From: Alentia gelatinosa
Lineage: Eukaryota > Annelida > Polychaeta > Phyllodocida > Polynoidae
Assembly (NCBI GenBank): GCA_950022655.1
Contig: OX465583.1
Location: 18,155,318-18,219,317 of the forward strand
Direction of reading: 5' to 3'
DNA length: 64,000 nt
A program made the position numbers and the translations under genes. Below the pieces are notes generated by a model. The model was given only the letters and a program-made list of their open reading frames with translations, was not told the origin of the DNA and searched no databases. Below, one piece after another: positions 31,378 through 42,689 of this stretch. Within the stretch, counting starts at the first letter, position 1, and every line of letters starts with the position of its first letter.

Positions 31378-31632
31378 TGTTGTACGAGCGATAGGGGGCG
31401 ACTGGGCGTTAGTGTGAGTGCAGGGGATTCCCCCTGAGGCTGTTTCAGCCTTGGGCGCGATGACGTCATCGCAGGGACTCCGGAGTCGTCGCACGTGCGT
31501 GAGGCGCTCTCCATAGGTGGAAGACAGACTGATTCGGACTTTTGAAGTGGCAACACCATCTCCAAGAGTTAAGTCTCATTATCCTCTAAGGTAAGTTCTC
31601 TGATATTAAGGTTCAGATGTAATATTCTTACA
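31378..31632 (+). repeat. 3' LTR of HhH-Gag element
   Basis: Same 255 bases as 27250-27504 with about five substitutions. Confidence 0.9.
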
Positions 31633-31988
31633 ATGCTCCCAATAAAAGTTTCCACAGACTTCCCACCATAATGTGTACAAACAAAGTCTTGTAATATCTG
31701 AATGGTAGACATATAAGTGAATTATTGTGTGCAATATCTAAATCATATGATACTTTTGGAGAACTATATGAACAGTCAAACTTTATGAAAAATTTCACAC
31801 CTGAGACATAAATTTACCAGGAACAAAGCAAGATACTGTATTCCAAATACTGTCATTATTGTTAAATTAGAGTATATGCAATGCAATGCTTCTTAATATT
31901 GTCTCAGCTACTCTATTTTTTAAAATGATAATCACTTGTCTCTCAGGCCTCCAGCTGTTTGGTTAAAGTTGGTACCTATATATATACA

Positions 31989-32687
31989 TGTAGCACCACG
32001 GACTTGAATGACCTGGATTGGCAACACAGGCCTGCTGGGTTATCTCTCTATGACTCGCTATTGTTCTCAAGTTCCCGTTTTTGCCACCAGGGCGGCACCA
32101 CAGTAGCAGCAGGTAGATTTAACCACAAGGAATCATAGAGCTGAAATTCTAACTACTCTGAGTAGGTTTCTAATTAGGGAACACAGCTAGATAATTTAAT
32201 AAGGCCTGCTAGACTGGGAATATTTAAAATTTTGGAGATTTCAAGGGTACTCCCTGAAAAAGCGTGATATCTGAGGAGCACCATGAGCTTAAGTCACCCA
32301 AACTCTGCCATTAGTTTGGAAACTCATAGAAGGGCTAGGAATATAATTTTAACTGTTCTGAGTAGCTGTCACATTGGGGATGACAGCTAAAAACATAAGC
32401 AGGGCCTGGTTAACAGGGAACATTTTAGAAACTCTGACTTTTCACAGGTGAACCCCCAAAATCAGTCATTTCTCTGTGGCGCCCCCATCTAAAGTCACCC
32501 ACACTCTGCCAATTGTTTGGACTCTCCCAGAAGGGCTAGGAATATAATTTCAACTGTTCTGAGTAGCTTGCACATTAAGGAAGACAGCTAAATAGATAAG
32601 CAGGGCCTGGTTAATAGGGAACATTTTTGAAACTCTGACTTTTCACAGGTGAACCCCCAAAATGTAGTGTATAAGTCCGTGGTAGCA
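31989..32687. mobile_element. TIR element carrying tandem units of about 190 bases
   Basis: The ends TAGCACCACGGACTT (31990) and AAGTCCGTGGTAGCA (to 32686) are inverted. Inside are about three diverged direct repeats of about 190 bases, at about 32110, 32290 and 32470. Each contains 'agaagggctaggaatataat', 'ctgttctgagtagc' and 'gcagggcctggttaa'. No ORF. The layout recalls non-autonomous elements that carry satellite-like monomers. Confidence 0.6.
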
Positions 32688-33330
32688 CGTTCCCTATATT
32701 TGGTAAAAAGAAATCGTGTGTACATAACAGAAGACTGCAGAATAGATAGTTGCTCGTAAAGCAGGTAGAGATACTTCTTTTATTTGCTGGAATGGTAATA
32801 TTCACTGAAAAAGCAAATTATAAAATAATAGCCATGATATTGTACATTCAATCTAGCCTGAAAGTTAAAAATCATGTCATATTTTACAAATTTTTCATCA
32901 TAATGAAAGAAACTACTTATTTCAACAACCAATTTCTTTGCCCAAGAAGTGTTCTTTTACATCTCTGACTTGTTTTCTTTAGGAATACACAATGACAGAC
33001 CTTCTCAGGTCGTAAATACTTGTTGAATTGTTCAATTGTGAAAAATCAGAAAAAATGACATTTTCATGTCACATGTTCCCTATATACCATGCTTAGCGCA
33101 AACATTTACAAATGCTAGCCTACCAAAATCCATAAATTTCCAAGATTACACACTTATTTCCATGCTCAAGTTGTGTAAGATCACAGAAAAGCACCCACTT
33201 TCATCTTAAACTTTAAAGAAATACCACTTTGTAACTACAAAATCGAGAAAATTGCAAATATTTTCTGTTTTATTGTGTGTGTCTGAACTACACAAAAACC
33301 TTTTTCTTTGACAATAACACACTTCTGAAG
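32688..33330. other. AT-rich spacer, no gene
   Basis: AT-rich sequence. A block of about 60 bases at 32950-33015 (ttttacatctctgacttg, aggaatacacaat) is repeated directly at 33338-33400, just before the LINE frame. This suggests a rearranged LINE 5' end. Confidence 0.5.
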
Positions 33331-33360
33331 AAATTCTTTTACATCTCTGACTTGTTTTCT

Positions 33361-33828
33361 TTAGGAATACACAATTATGGACATTCTCAGGACACAAATA
33401 CGGGAAGAAACAATAGCTCCAATACTTCTACCGATAGATAAAAAAGAAGTAGTAGATACTTTAAGAACCTTAGAATCTAACAAGTCAACTGGGATACCGT
33501 TCATTAAATCAGGACAACTGCGGAAAATATTAGCGTATAATCCAACAATCCAGCGTGATCTAATAAATTATACAATTAGAAACCATTAATACCCAAATAC
33601 ATTAAAGGAGGGTGTATTAACTCCAATCCCGAAAGCAGGGAGGTTATCAGATTTTCACGAAATACTTTTAAAGACATTAAAAAATGAAGGTTTTGATGAG
33701 AATACAATCAAATTAATGAGGTCCTACCTTACAAATAGAAATCAACGAACAAAATTACACAGTACACTCTCAGATAAGTTTAATAGACAGGGTTTCAGGA
33801 TAGTTTTAGCCGATAATTTAAAGGCATT
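33361..33828 (+). pseudogene. LINE reverse transcriptase, 5' fragment
   Basis: From 33376 the frame reads MDILRTQ, then LESNKSTGIPFIKSG, LTPIPKAG and YLTNRNQRTKLHSTLSDK, with one stop. This is the N-terminal part of a non-LTR reverse transcriptase. Text expected between the PKAG block and the EILLKTL block is missing. A block like QGFR...VLADNLKAF, which normally precedes EILLKTL, follows instead, so the fragment is rearranged. It ends where the gypsy LTR begins. The C-terminal part resumes at 44211. Confidence 0.7.
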
Positions 33829-34228
33829 TCAAAGATAATAGATAATCTGTGGGTTCTGCCCGTCCAATACAGAAGTATCAAAATGAGAACACAACAAATG
33901 AAATAATATCAAATGATCTCTGTATTCAATGTTACAAATGACCAGCACACCTACCTTGATAATCAGTGATGTATAATGTATAATTGTAGTATAATATGTA
34001 AAGCTCCCAGGTCACAAGTCACAGAGAAATCCAAGGAGTAGCTTTCCTATGTGTTTCAACCAGTGACCAGTAACCAAAGAGAGTGAATGTGGGAGTGGCA
34101 ACCCTTTATAAAGGGGTGGGATGGGGGGCACTGGAAGTGACATCACTGCGTATGACCAGTGACCTCATTCCTCCAGTATGGGAGAGGTATAATGAAAGTA
34201 GTATGGTTTGATGGCATTCCCATTACAC
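33829..34228 (-). repeat. Gypsy 3' LTR (left copy)
   Basis: 400 bases, matching 43811-44210. On the minus strand it begins GTGTAATGGGAATGCC and ends near TATTATCTTTGA. A purine tract (AAGGAGGGGAGC on the minus strand, about 34229-34242) abuts it as the plus-strand primer. Terminal dinucleotides are not the usual TG...CA at both ends. Confidence 0.85.
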
Positions 34229-34242
34229 GCTCCCCTCCTTAT

Positions 34243-37200
34243 TTTCTGCTAATCCTCGAGCTGGTCCCCACAATTTTTTTTAAATTGTCACTGGTTGGTC
34301 ACATCAGGCAAGCAATAATATAAAGAGACTAACATGAAATAATATCCATACTCTAGCAAAGTCTGAATTTTACCTAACACAATTAGAAGTATCATAAACA
34401 TAAAGCATGACCTAAATTATAGAACTTAACCTAGTACTATGGTAGGGCTGGTCTTTCACATGATAAAAGAGTCTTTTTCAGTCACATCATTCAAATATCA
34501 GCAGTACATATCAGTGGTATATTCATATTTTTGTTGTAGAATAGCATGATTAGGTTAACCCAAATATACAGCACAGTGTGATATTCAATCAAGAGCAGTA
34601 ACTCTCCATTTGTCCCATAGTGCACCAAAACCTTCTTTTTTGTTTAGTTTTAGCTGTAATGCATAAAGTTCAGTTCATAGGACAGCCCATACAATCCTTG
34701 AGTGGACCTGTAACTGGAGACATTTGACCCATTCACATTTTAGTGAGTGGCATCCAGGTTGTAGCCGGATGGTAGTGAAGGCCACTGCAGACCCTGCATG
34801 GCAGGAAGTAGGGGAACAACCTTTGATGAAGTATCAACATACGTCTGGAACAGTCTGGTGAAGCTGGTTGCTACTGAAGGTACTGCATGCCCCTCACCAC
34901 CACCTGCAGAGGCTGGCATGGAGCAACAGTTTCTTGTATACAGGTATGCAGTATACTGCAGTATACTGGTAATGCCTTGAATCCTGGATGTAGCATTTCT
35001 GTCTATGATGACTAGCTCAGAGTCAATGGGGATAGGAAGGCACATGGGCCTCCCTGGCAAGACAGTTACCTAGTCATCTACCAGCCCACAGCAACAAGGA
35101 TAGAAAGGCACTCAGTCTCTCCATCCAAGCAGGTCACTGGCCATCGATCGGTTCACAGCAACACAGCTGGAAAGGCACTTGGGCCTTCCTGATGAGGCAG
35201 ATGACTGGCCGTTGCAAGGTTCACAGCATCACAGCTTGAAAGGCACTCAGGCTTTCCTGATGAAGCAGATCACTGGCTGTTGATTGGCTCACTGTGCCAA
35301 GGACAGAAAGACACCCAGGCCTTCCTGATGTAGCACATCACCGACTGCTGACTGGCTCACAGCACCAAGGATGGAAAGGCACCTGGGCCTTTCTGGTGAT
35401 GCAGATCACTCCTTCACAAGTCATGCTAACTGTATCACCAAGGTGATAGAGATGGAAGTCGGTCGCATGGGGCAGGGACCAACAAGAATACAACACGCTG
35501 AAAAACCCTAGCCCTGGTGGACCAACGTGTCCTGAGGCGATTGGCCTATGAAGCGAGACAAAGACTGAGAAATTAAATAAAATGGTGGGGTTTGAGAGGA
35601 TTCGAGAGATCCTGGATGAGAGACTGACCGAAGAGGACTGGAGAGAGAAAAAGAATGCTGTGAGACGATTGACCAGGAGGTGCAGGCATGTGGAGCATGG
35701 CAAAGTAATTTGGAACCGTATGAGACGCTGTAGCAACGATTTGGCAGGTCTCCCCTTCGCACGAACTGTAACGCCCACACTGCACGACTGTTGTCTCTAG
35801 CTCTCTCCATCATGCCTCGATCTATACACCCGCATCCACCTGTGAGTAGTTGCCTCATTTCTACCATTGTGTTACCAGTCGCTGGTCTCTGTGTTTGCAA
35901 CAATTGTTAGGGTCTCGTACAACATCAGTTAGGATTTGATTGTGCTTCATGTAATCGCCTCATCACGTATGTTTAGCTGTTAATCGTTTGGAAACCATTT
36001 CGTTGAGGATTCCTGTGTTTTCAGTTCTTAGTTCAGTTTTACAGCACTCAAGTCCTAGGGGATATGACCATATGCGACTCCTGAGAATAATACCTTTCAT
36101 GAAACATTGCTCCCAAACTTTGTTCAAAGTCGTGATTTAATGTTGAAGTCAAGGGGTTTATGACCATCCCAGTGATAGATATTTTAACATGTTCATGGAG
36201 TCTTGTTGACATCTAGCACTTTGTATGGGTCTGTCATGAGGTATCCCTAGTTACGACACTCACAAAATTTCTCAATATTAATGCACTATGAACAATGGGA
36301 GGGCCACCCCATTATACTTTCATCTTATTGAACATCACACACCCGTGTACACTCGAGTCTAATAATCCAATATCAAAAATATATTTACTTCCAAATTCCC
36401 ATAATAGTCATACAGAAACACATTTTTCTATGTATAAATATGTGTAAAGTGTAGATATGATATACAGCATATAAACCAAGTGGCATTGATGTGTATAGAT
36501 AGCATTTAGCAGTGTATATGTATGGTATAGCTTACATAACCAAGTAGCATCAATTTCATATTCTATAAAGAAAAGTCTAGTAAGTTAGTTACTCTCAGAA
36601 ACTATGAGGTTACCTTAGCATAATGATAATCCCTATGATTCCATTCAACAATAGAACCTACCCTTGAAAAAGATTATGTAATGGTTGAAATGTCAGTTCT
36701 ATACAATAAACACGTAACTTAATGCAGTATCCTTGGTAGTTGTACTATTCATACTGCTCTAAGACAGACTATCCTGAGATAGAGTAGTCAGTTAGAATGT
36801 TTTTGATCAGTTTTGGCACTGGTTGGATTCGCTCTGAGCACAGCATCCACCAAATCCTGATCCACGTCCCCTCTAATCAGCTGGCATTTGTCAATGTGCA
36901 CAACTTTGGGATGGGAACTGGGACCTTCTTTCACTTCTATGATTGTATATGACGTGGCGTATCAGGAGTCAGTCCATTCCCACCGCTATGCGACCACTGA
37001 TAGAGAGAAACGGGGAGTCGGGCCGCGGAGGTCTTCGCGGCCGGATCTGCATACCCAACTTTTGATGCTTCTGATTGATCGAGCCGTCACATGCGTATCA
37101 TGTGACCGCTTTGTTGTTTTGTACGACCAAACGCGTTCGACACGGCCGTGTCGCCTGTCGATGTGATCGAGTGGTGTCTGTGTGTCAATCCACACGGTTC

Positions 37201-37800
37201 CTATGGAGTTTAGACCTTGTAAACTCATAGATAGGGGTTGTTTGACTTCCCCTAACGCCTGGTCCTATGTGGACAAGGAGGAAAACCAGTGAGTGTTGAT
37301 ATTTGACCTTGCTGGGTGCTATCCCAGCCCGGTGTCTGTGTGTGACAGTGTAGCTGTCAATGTGTGATATCCTGGTTCTGTGTAAACCAGAGCCAGGGAG
37401 AGTTGGTGAATTGACGTTGCCGTCAACTCTCGGTAGGGGGGGAAAAAAACATGTTTCCACCGAACCAATTTTATGTAGATATATTACTTGTGTTCTTCGT
37501 CACTTGCTGAACCAGTTGGCCCGTGATGTTTTCCGACGTTTTTGTACAAAACGTCAGATTCGTGGATCGTTGTGGGTGTTGCCACCCTCGTGTAGCTATA
37601 GTGGTTTCGACTGATCAACAGTCTCATCAGGCATAGGTGCGGTAGGTTCTCTTTAGTGGTCTTTCGCAGCCCCTCTCGAAAATCGTCTGAATTTTTCGAG
37701 GTCGTGAAATTCTCTCTATATATTGTAGTCCTAGCTGTCATCTTCCCACCCTACTCCTCCCCATGTGTGAGGTGACTTATGTTCATAATTTTTCGTTCCG
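34243..37800. other. Long 3' non-coding region of gypsy element
   Basis: About 3.5 kb between integrase remnant and LTR with no recognised protein. It holds a tandem repeat at 35040-35410 and a weak Penelope-like tail near 36660-36720 (ttgaaaaagatta ... ggttgaaatgtca), so later insertions may have enlarged it. Confidence 0.5.
35040..35410 (+). repeat. Tandem repeat, about five units of about 64 bases
   Basis: Units read 'gaaaggcactcaggctttcc', 'tgatgaagcagatcactggc', then 'tgttgattggctcac', with substitutions between copies. Confidence 0.75.
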
Positions 37801-37807
37801 GTAGACC

Positions 37808-38010
37808 TTACATGATGATCCGCGGTTGGAAAAAATTTTCTTCTTTCACTTCTATGTTTAAGTTGCCAATCTCCTGGATGACAACATAGGGCCCTGTCCA
37901 TGCAAGTTGTAGCTTTGGGGACAGGCCAGTATGCCTCACTGGGTAGTAAAATGGAGGTGCAGGTTCGACCTCAACATCAGCAAGGGACTGCACCTCACTA
38001 GTTGCTTGGA
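37808..38010 (-). pseudogene. Gypsy integrase C-terminal (GPY/F) fragment
   Basis: The minus strand encodes SPKLQLAWTGPYVVIQEIGN, the GPY/F module at the end of Ty3/gypsy integrases. The zinc-binding HHCC and DDE catalytic core, normally about 300 residues before it, are absent. RNase H text ends only about 100 bases away in another frame. This is a deletion junction, and the element could not integrate on its own. Confidence 0.75.
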
Positions 38011-38059
38011 GGTCTGCAGGATTGGATCTACTTCGTGGCTTCCTCTTTGAAGGGGGTCG

Positions 38060-38600
38060 ACGTGGTCACGACCACATTGGGCACATGGAAATGGACAAGG
38101 AATGCATGACAGTGCATCTGTGTTACCATGGTCTTTGCATGGCCGGTGTTCAAGATCATAATCAAAATTAGCCAGATGTTCGATCCATCTGGCCAATTGG
38201 CCCTCAGGGCTTTTAGTCTGGAGTAGCCATCTCAATGTAGCATGGTCAGTCCTGATGAGGAACCTTTTACCATAAAGGTAATGACGAAACTTTTCAATGA
38301 ATATGACCATGGCCAGGAGTTCTCTGAGGGTTACACAGTAGTGTCGTTCAGCAGTGCTTAGTACTTGACTGGCATATGCTAAGACACTCCTTCCCTTCCT
38401 GTTTCTGAGACAGCACTGCGCCGATGGCACAATTACTGGCATCACGATCCAGGATAAAGCATCCATCTTGTCTGGGGTATGCGAGGATGGGGGCTTTAAT
38501 GAGTAGGCTTTTTAGGTCTTCAAAGGACTCTTTCTCCCCATATGAACTGCACTTTGGGGCTGGTGATGTTATGCAAGGGTGCAGCGATCTGAGCATAATT
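38060..38600 (-). pseudogene. Gypsy RNase H domain (frameshifted)
   Basis: Two overlapping frames carry DASNCAIGAVLSQ, TLRELLAMVIF, and IRTDHATLRWL. The acidic residues expected for RNase H (D, E, D) are present. A frameshift lies at about 38390-38400. The tail FDYDLEHRP...NTDALS is the usual connection toward integrase, which is then lost. Confidence 0.8.
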
Positions 38601-39653
38601 GGCCAGGAACTTCCTGTAGTACCCAGTCAGCCCCAAAAAAGTACAGACTTGTTGGTAGGCACAGGCCATGCTTGCACCTTCTCAATCTTGCTGGGGTCAG
38701 TCTGTACCCCATCCCTGGAGACCACATGTCCAAGGAAGCCAACCTCTTGTTGGAATAAGCTACACTTTGATGGTTTAAGTTTTAGTCCTGGCTGAAAACT
38801 GAGGACAACCTTTCAAGCAGACCCTCAAAGGTAGCACTGAAGACTATGACATAATCCAAGTAAAGTAAGATGCCATTGCCCTTCTCATCATAAAGTACAT
38901 GCTCCATTACCTTTCAAATCTAGATGGAGCATTACACAGGCCGAAGGGCATTACCGCCCATTCGAAGAGTTCAAATGGTGTAGTAAATGAAGTCTTAGGT
39001 CGGTCCTCATCTTTAACACCAACCTGCCAATAGCCACTGGCTAGGTCGAGCGTTGCAAAATAGGTACTTCTGCCTAGTTTGGTGAGGCAGTCCTCAATGT
39101 TAGGAAGGGGGTATGCATCCTTCTCGGTGACCTGGTTCAGCTTCCTGTAATCTACACAAAATCTTTTAATGCCATCTTTCTTTCCCACCATCACCACTGG
39201 TGCTGACCAGGGGCTTTTAGATGGAATGACAACACCTCTATCCAGCATTTTATTCAGTTCATCTTTAACTACTTCTTTTAAATGCATTGGGATTTGCCTT
39301 GGGGGTACTTTGATGGGCTTAGAGTCCCCAGTTTTGATTTCATGCTCCACAAGGTTGGTTTACCCAAGTGGTTCACTTCCACAAGTGAATACATTATGGA
39401 ATGACTCCAGCAAATGTCTTATTTGTTGTGCCCGATCATCACTTAAATGTTCTGCTGATCGTTGATACAAGTTGTCAAGGTCTTCGCGGAAGGAATCTGT
39501 ATCAATAGAGTGGAAAATATTTCTGACTGGCTGTATCTGCTGTGGTGATGCTAACTGGGTCAGCCAACCAATCTGCATCCCTTGATCCATTACAACCTCA
39601 GCTTGGGCTGGGTTCACCAGGTTGTAATTGTAACAACTGTCTCTGCTCCACAC
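38601..39653 (-). pseudogene. Gypsy reverse transcriptase (stops, altered catalytic motif)
   Basis: Blocks in order: DELNKMLDRGVV, SPWSAPVVMVGKKDG, FCVDYRKLNQVT, DAYPLP, FATLDLASGYWQV, TAFTTP-like SFTTP, and MPFGLCNAP. These define a Ty3/gypsy RT. The catalytic YxDD motif reads YLDY, the second Asp being Tyr (codon 38853-38851). Stops occur at about 39359, just upstream of 38907, and near 38780 and 38620. The active enzyme copies element RNA into DNA; this copy is dead. Confidence 0.85.
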
Positions 39654-39784
39654 ATGTTTTCTTCCTTTTCATGGAAAGGTGCAACAACTCCCTCCCAGGC
39701 CCCAGTCCTCTCTAGGATGATGCCTGCTACCACAAGGCTGTGGGATGCCAGTATCTTTATCCTATGTGCCGCATAGATAGGAAT

Positions 39785-40150
39785 CTAGGCAAGGTCACTT
39801 TGGCGTTGAAAAGGGGTGCCAGTCATGTCACAAGAATCTCCCTCCGGCCTGATATCCCCATGGTGCCAGCTCCATTCCCACCTGTGCTCATGGATGAAGT
39901 CAAACCCAAGCAATAATTCATACCCCATCTGTGTGGCATGAAAGTAGTGGGTATAGTCTCCCAGTTTTGTAGAGAATTTAAGCTGCACTACCCCGTTGGT
40001 CTCAATGGATGTGCCATTGATGGCATAGGCTACTATATTTTATTCTTCCGCATCCAATACTGCCCCCTGCTGCCTTAGGCACGCCAGTAAGTCAAATCCA
40101 ATAAAGGACTTTTCTGCCCCAGTGTCCAGGAGGGCAGCAACCTGTTCAGT
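39785..40150 (-). pseudogene. Gypsy aspartic protease
   Basis: ALLDTGAEKSFIG gives the DTG catalytic triad (about 40119-40127). A stop follows at about 40042, and the C-terminal ELLLGFDFI block is at about 39900. The family cleaves the Gag-Pol polyprotein as a homodimer. Confidence 0.75.
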
Positions 40151-40394
40151 CCCATAGTTTGTCTCTACTTGGACAATGGTCCACATTTCTCATAACCTTG
40201 TTGGGTGACTTTTCTCTTTTGTGGCACTGCATGCACTGGTCAACAGGTCATTCTTGGATGAGAAGGGTTGTGATGAAGCACCTGAGGTTTTGGGGTAAGG
40301 ACTATCCCTTCTCGGTGCTCCATGGGATTGTTCATTCTTCCGACCATCAGCCCATTGGGATGTATGCAGCTGGTGGTTGTTTAATATGCCAGTT

Positions 40395-41300
40395 TCAGTT
40401 ACTTGGTGATCTTGAGCTGGTCTGAGAGTCAGGGTTATCTCGGCATGATCCTTTGGGCTGGGATAGTTCAGGTGAGCGCCCATGTTGGTTGGTGTGGGCA
40501 TTCTCGTTTAAAGTGTGTTGGATCACCACAGCTAAAGCAGCTGGATCGTTGGCCAGGTGATGGGCTCTGTTGGCTCCATGGGTTACGAGGGCACTCATTT
40601 TTGAAGTGTGCAGGGTCTCCACAAGTATAGCAACCTTGGGTTGACCTGAGTCCTGGATACCTGCTACGGCCTTGGTAGTAGTTGTGGGGGCACTGTAGAA
40701 ACCAATGGCCTGCAGTTCCGCAACCAACACACTGCGGCTGGATGGTGTTAGGCTTGGGAGGGGCCGCTGCAGGATTTGGGCTAGTCCCTGGGAAGCGAAC
40801 TTCTCTTCTTCTCCCGACCATGCCTCCTCCCTGGCAGCCATCTTAATGGCTTGATCAAGGGAAGTGGCTTCGGCGTCATAGATGGCCTTACCCAGCCTTC
40901 CCCCGAGGGCACCTATGAACTGTTCAATGGCGATGACTTCTGTTGCTTCTGAGTCAAATTGGGGATATGCCAGTTTCACTTACTGTCTTACGTCCTGTGC
41001 CAGAGCAGCCACCGATTCTCCCTCTTTATGAGTGCATGCCTTCAGCACAGCCTGGTAAATGGCAGCTTGCTATTGTGCCCCGAACCTCCCCTGCAATGCT
41101 TCATCTAACCTTCGAAAGGATGAACTCACATTTGGAGGCTGCCCATCAATAAATCGCTGTGCCTCCCCAGTGAGCTGGACAAGTAGCATCCCAAGGGCCT
41201 CTTCCTTACCCCATCCATCGATGGATATCACCCGGGAATAGTAGCTACGTACTCTTCCCACGGTCTACCACCATCATATGGTCTAGGCTTCACAGATGCC
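40395..41300 (-). pseudogene. Gypsy Gag: capsid and three CCHC zinc knuckles
   Basis: Capsid-like helices (LLVQLTGEAQRFIDG, FRRLDEALQGRFGAQ, AIEQFIGALGGRLGKAI) span several frames with stops. Three knuckles of form CxxCxxxxHxxxxC follow: CVGCGTAGHWFLQC, CYTCGDPAHFKNEC and CFSCGDPTHFKREC (about 40730 to 40500). They bind element RNA in the nucleocapsid. Confidence 0.8.
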
Positions 41301-41481
41301 CACCTGTCCTGATGGCTGTTATTCCCATAATGCACTGTAGGAGGGAAATGACTAGAACTTGGTGATCTATGTCTTGGTTGACGATCATAACGGTTATACC
41401 AAGAAGACTCGTCAGGAGATGATGATCGGTATTCACCTCGGCCGACCAAGAGGAAGGAGACCTTCACTCATGGCTGGATAC

Positions 41482-42687
41482 CTACTGGAAAAAAGGTGAT
41501 CTTCGTTCCCTCAATGACATCCTAATGCCCTGCTGATAACCTTGTCCAAAAGGAGAAAGAAACTGATTATGTCTCCGACCATTTTGCCTCCTGTCATATG
41601 ACCATCCTTGTCCCCATCTAGGGGGTGGGGCCAACCTGTTGTATGACTGTCCCTGTCTAGGTGAGGTTGCCCTGTTGTACGACTGTTGCTGTCTAGGGGA
41701 TGGTGACCTGTCATATGACTCTCGTTGTCTAGGATAGGTCGACCTGTCGTACAACTCTCACTGTCTAGGGGATGGTGGCCTATCATCTGACCGTCATTGT
41801 CTAGGATAGGTTGACCTGTTGTATGACTGTTGCTGTCTAGGGGAGGGTGACCTGTCATATGACTGTCATTGTCTAGGAGAGGGTGACCTATCATATGACT
41901 GTCGCTGTCTAGGAGAGGGTGACCTATCATATGACTGTCGCTGTCTAGGAGAGGTTGATCTGTCATAAGACTGTCGCTGTCTAGGGGAAGGTGACCTGTC
42001 ATATGACTGTCCTTGTCCAGGATAGGTCAACCTGGTGTACAACTGTCGCTGTCATGGGGAGGGTGACCTGTCATATAACTGTCACTGTCTAGGGGAGGGT
42101 GACCTATCATATGACTGTCATTGTCTAGGGGAGGGTGACCTACCATATGACTGTCACTGTCTAGGGGAGGGTGACCTAGCATATGACTGTCGCTGTCTAG
42201 GAGAGGTCGACCTGTTGTAAGACCATCGCTGTCTAGGGGAGGGTAACCTGTCATATGACTGTCGCTGTCTAGGAGAGGTCGACCCATTGTATGACCATCG
42301 TTTTCTAGGGAAGGGTATTCTATAGTATGACCTTCCCCTTTGTTGCTTCCTCCTATGATAGTCTGGGTATTGAACCCTTGAATGGTATACTCCTTCTTGT
42401 AGCTTCCCATTTTCAAATTGTTCTCCATCCTCACTGTTGTTTCTAGACAAAGGCTTCCGTTGCATAGTTTCATGTTGGTCATTTTGGTATTGAGGTTTCC
42501 ACTCTGCATCAGAAGCACCTCCAATTTGTTGGTCAGCTGACCTCTCAGGTGATTTCTTAGATGGTGACCTTTCAGGTGACCTCTTATGTGATGGCCCGTG
42601 GTATTCATCTTTTTGGTCAAAGTACTCATCTTCCGCAGGTGAGCTTCTGGTCTCTGACCTTCTTCCCTCACCACTGGATGCCATCAT
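41482..42687 (-). pseudogene. Gypsy Gag N-terminal region with SR-like tandem repeats
   Basis: The frame starts near MMASSGEG (42687). It carries SPERSPSKKSPERS, then about twenty 12-residue repeats of form SYDRSPSPRQRQ. Several repeats end in stop codons where CGA has become TGA. Arg/Ser repeats in the N-terminal part of a Gag are unusual; an RNA-binding or nuclear-speckle role is inference only. Confidence 0.7.
41600..42310 (-). repeat. 36-base minisatellite in Gag
   Basis: About twenty units of 'gactgtcgctgtctagggg' + 'agggtgacctgtcatat' (plus-strand text). The unit is a multiple of three, so copy-number change keeps frame. Confidence 0.9.
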
Positions 42688-42689
42688 GA

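Larger units (their letters stand above)
27250..31632 (+). mobile_element. HhH-Gag / TatD LTR retrotransposon (4.4 kb, lacks pol)
   Basis: Two 255-base LTRs differ at about five positions (about 98% identical), so insertion or homogenisation is recent. A primer-binding-like site follows the left LTR and a purine tract precedes the right one. The interior has a leader of about 1.6 kb with ten palindromic motifs, a Gag frame with one stop, and a partial TatD-like nuclease frame. No protease, reverse transcriptase or integrase is present, so it must be mobilised in trans or be an internal-deletion derivative. No matching 4-6 base target duplication is visible: the flanks are AATAC on the left and ATGCT on the right. 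Confidence 0.85.

Noticed and set aside
35508..35903. 131-codon minus frame in the gypsy 3' region
   Set aside because: Overlaps competing frames on both strands and shows no retroelement or host domain.
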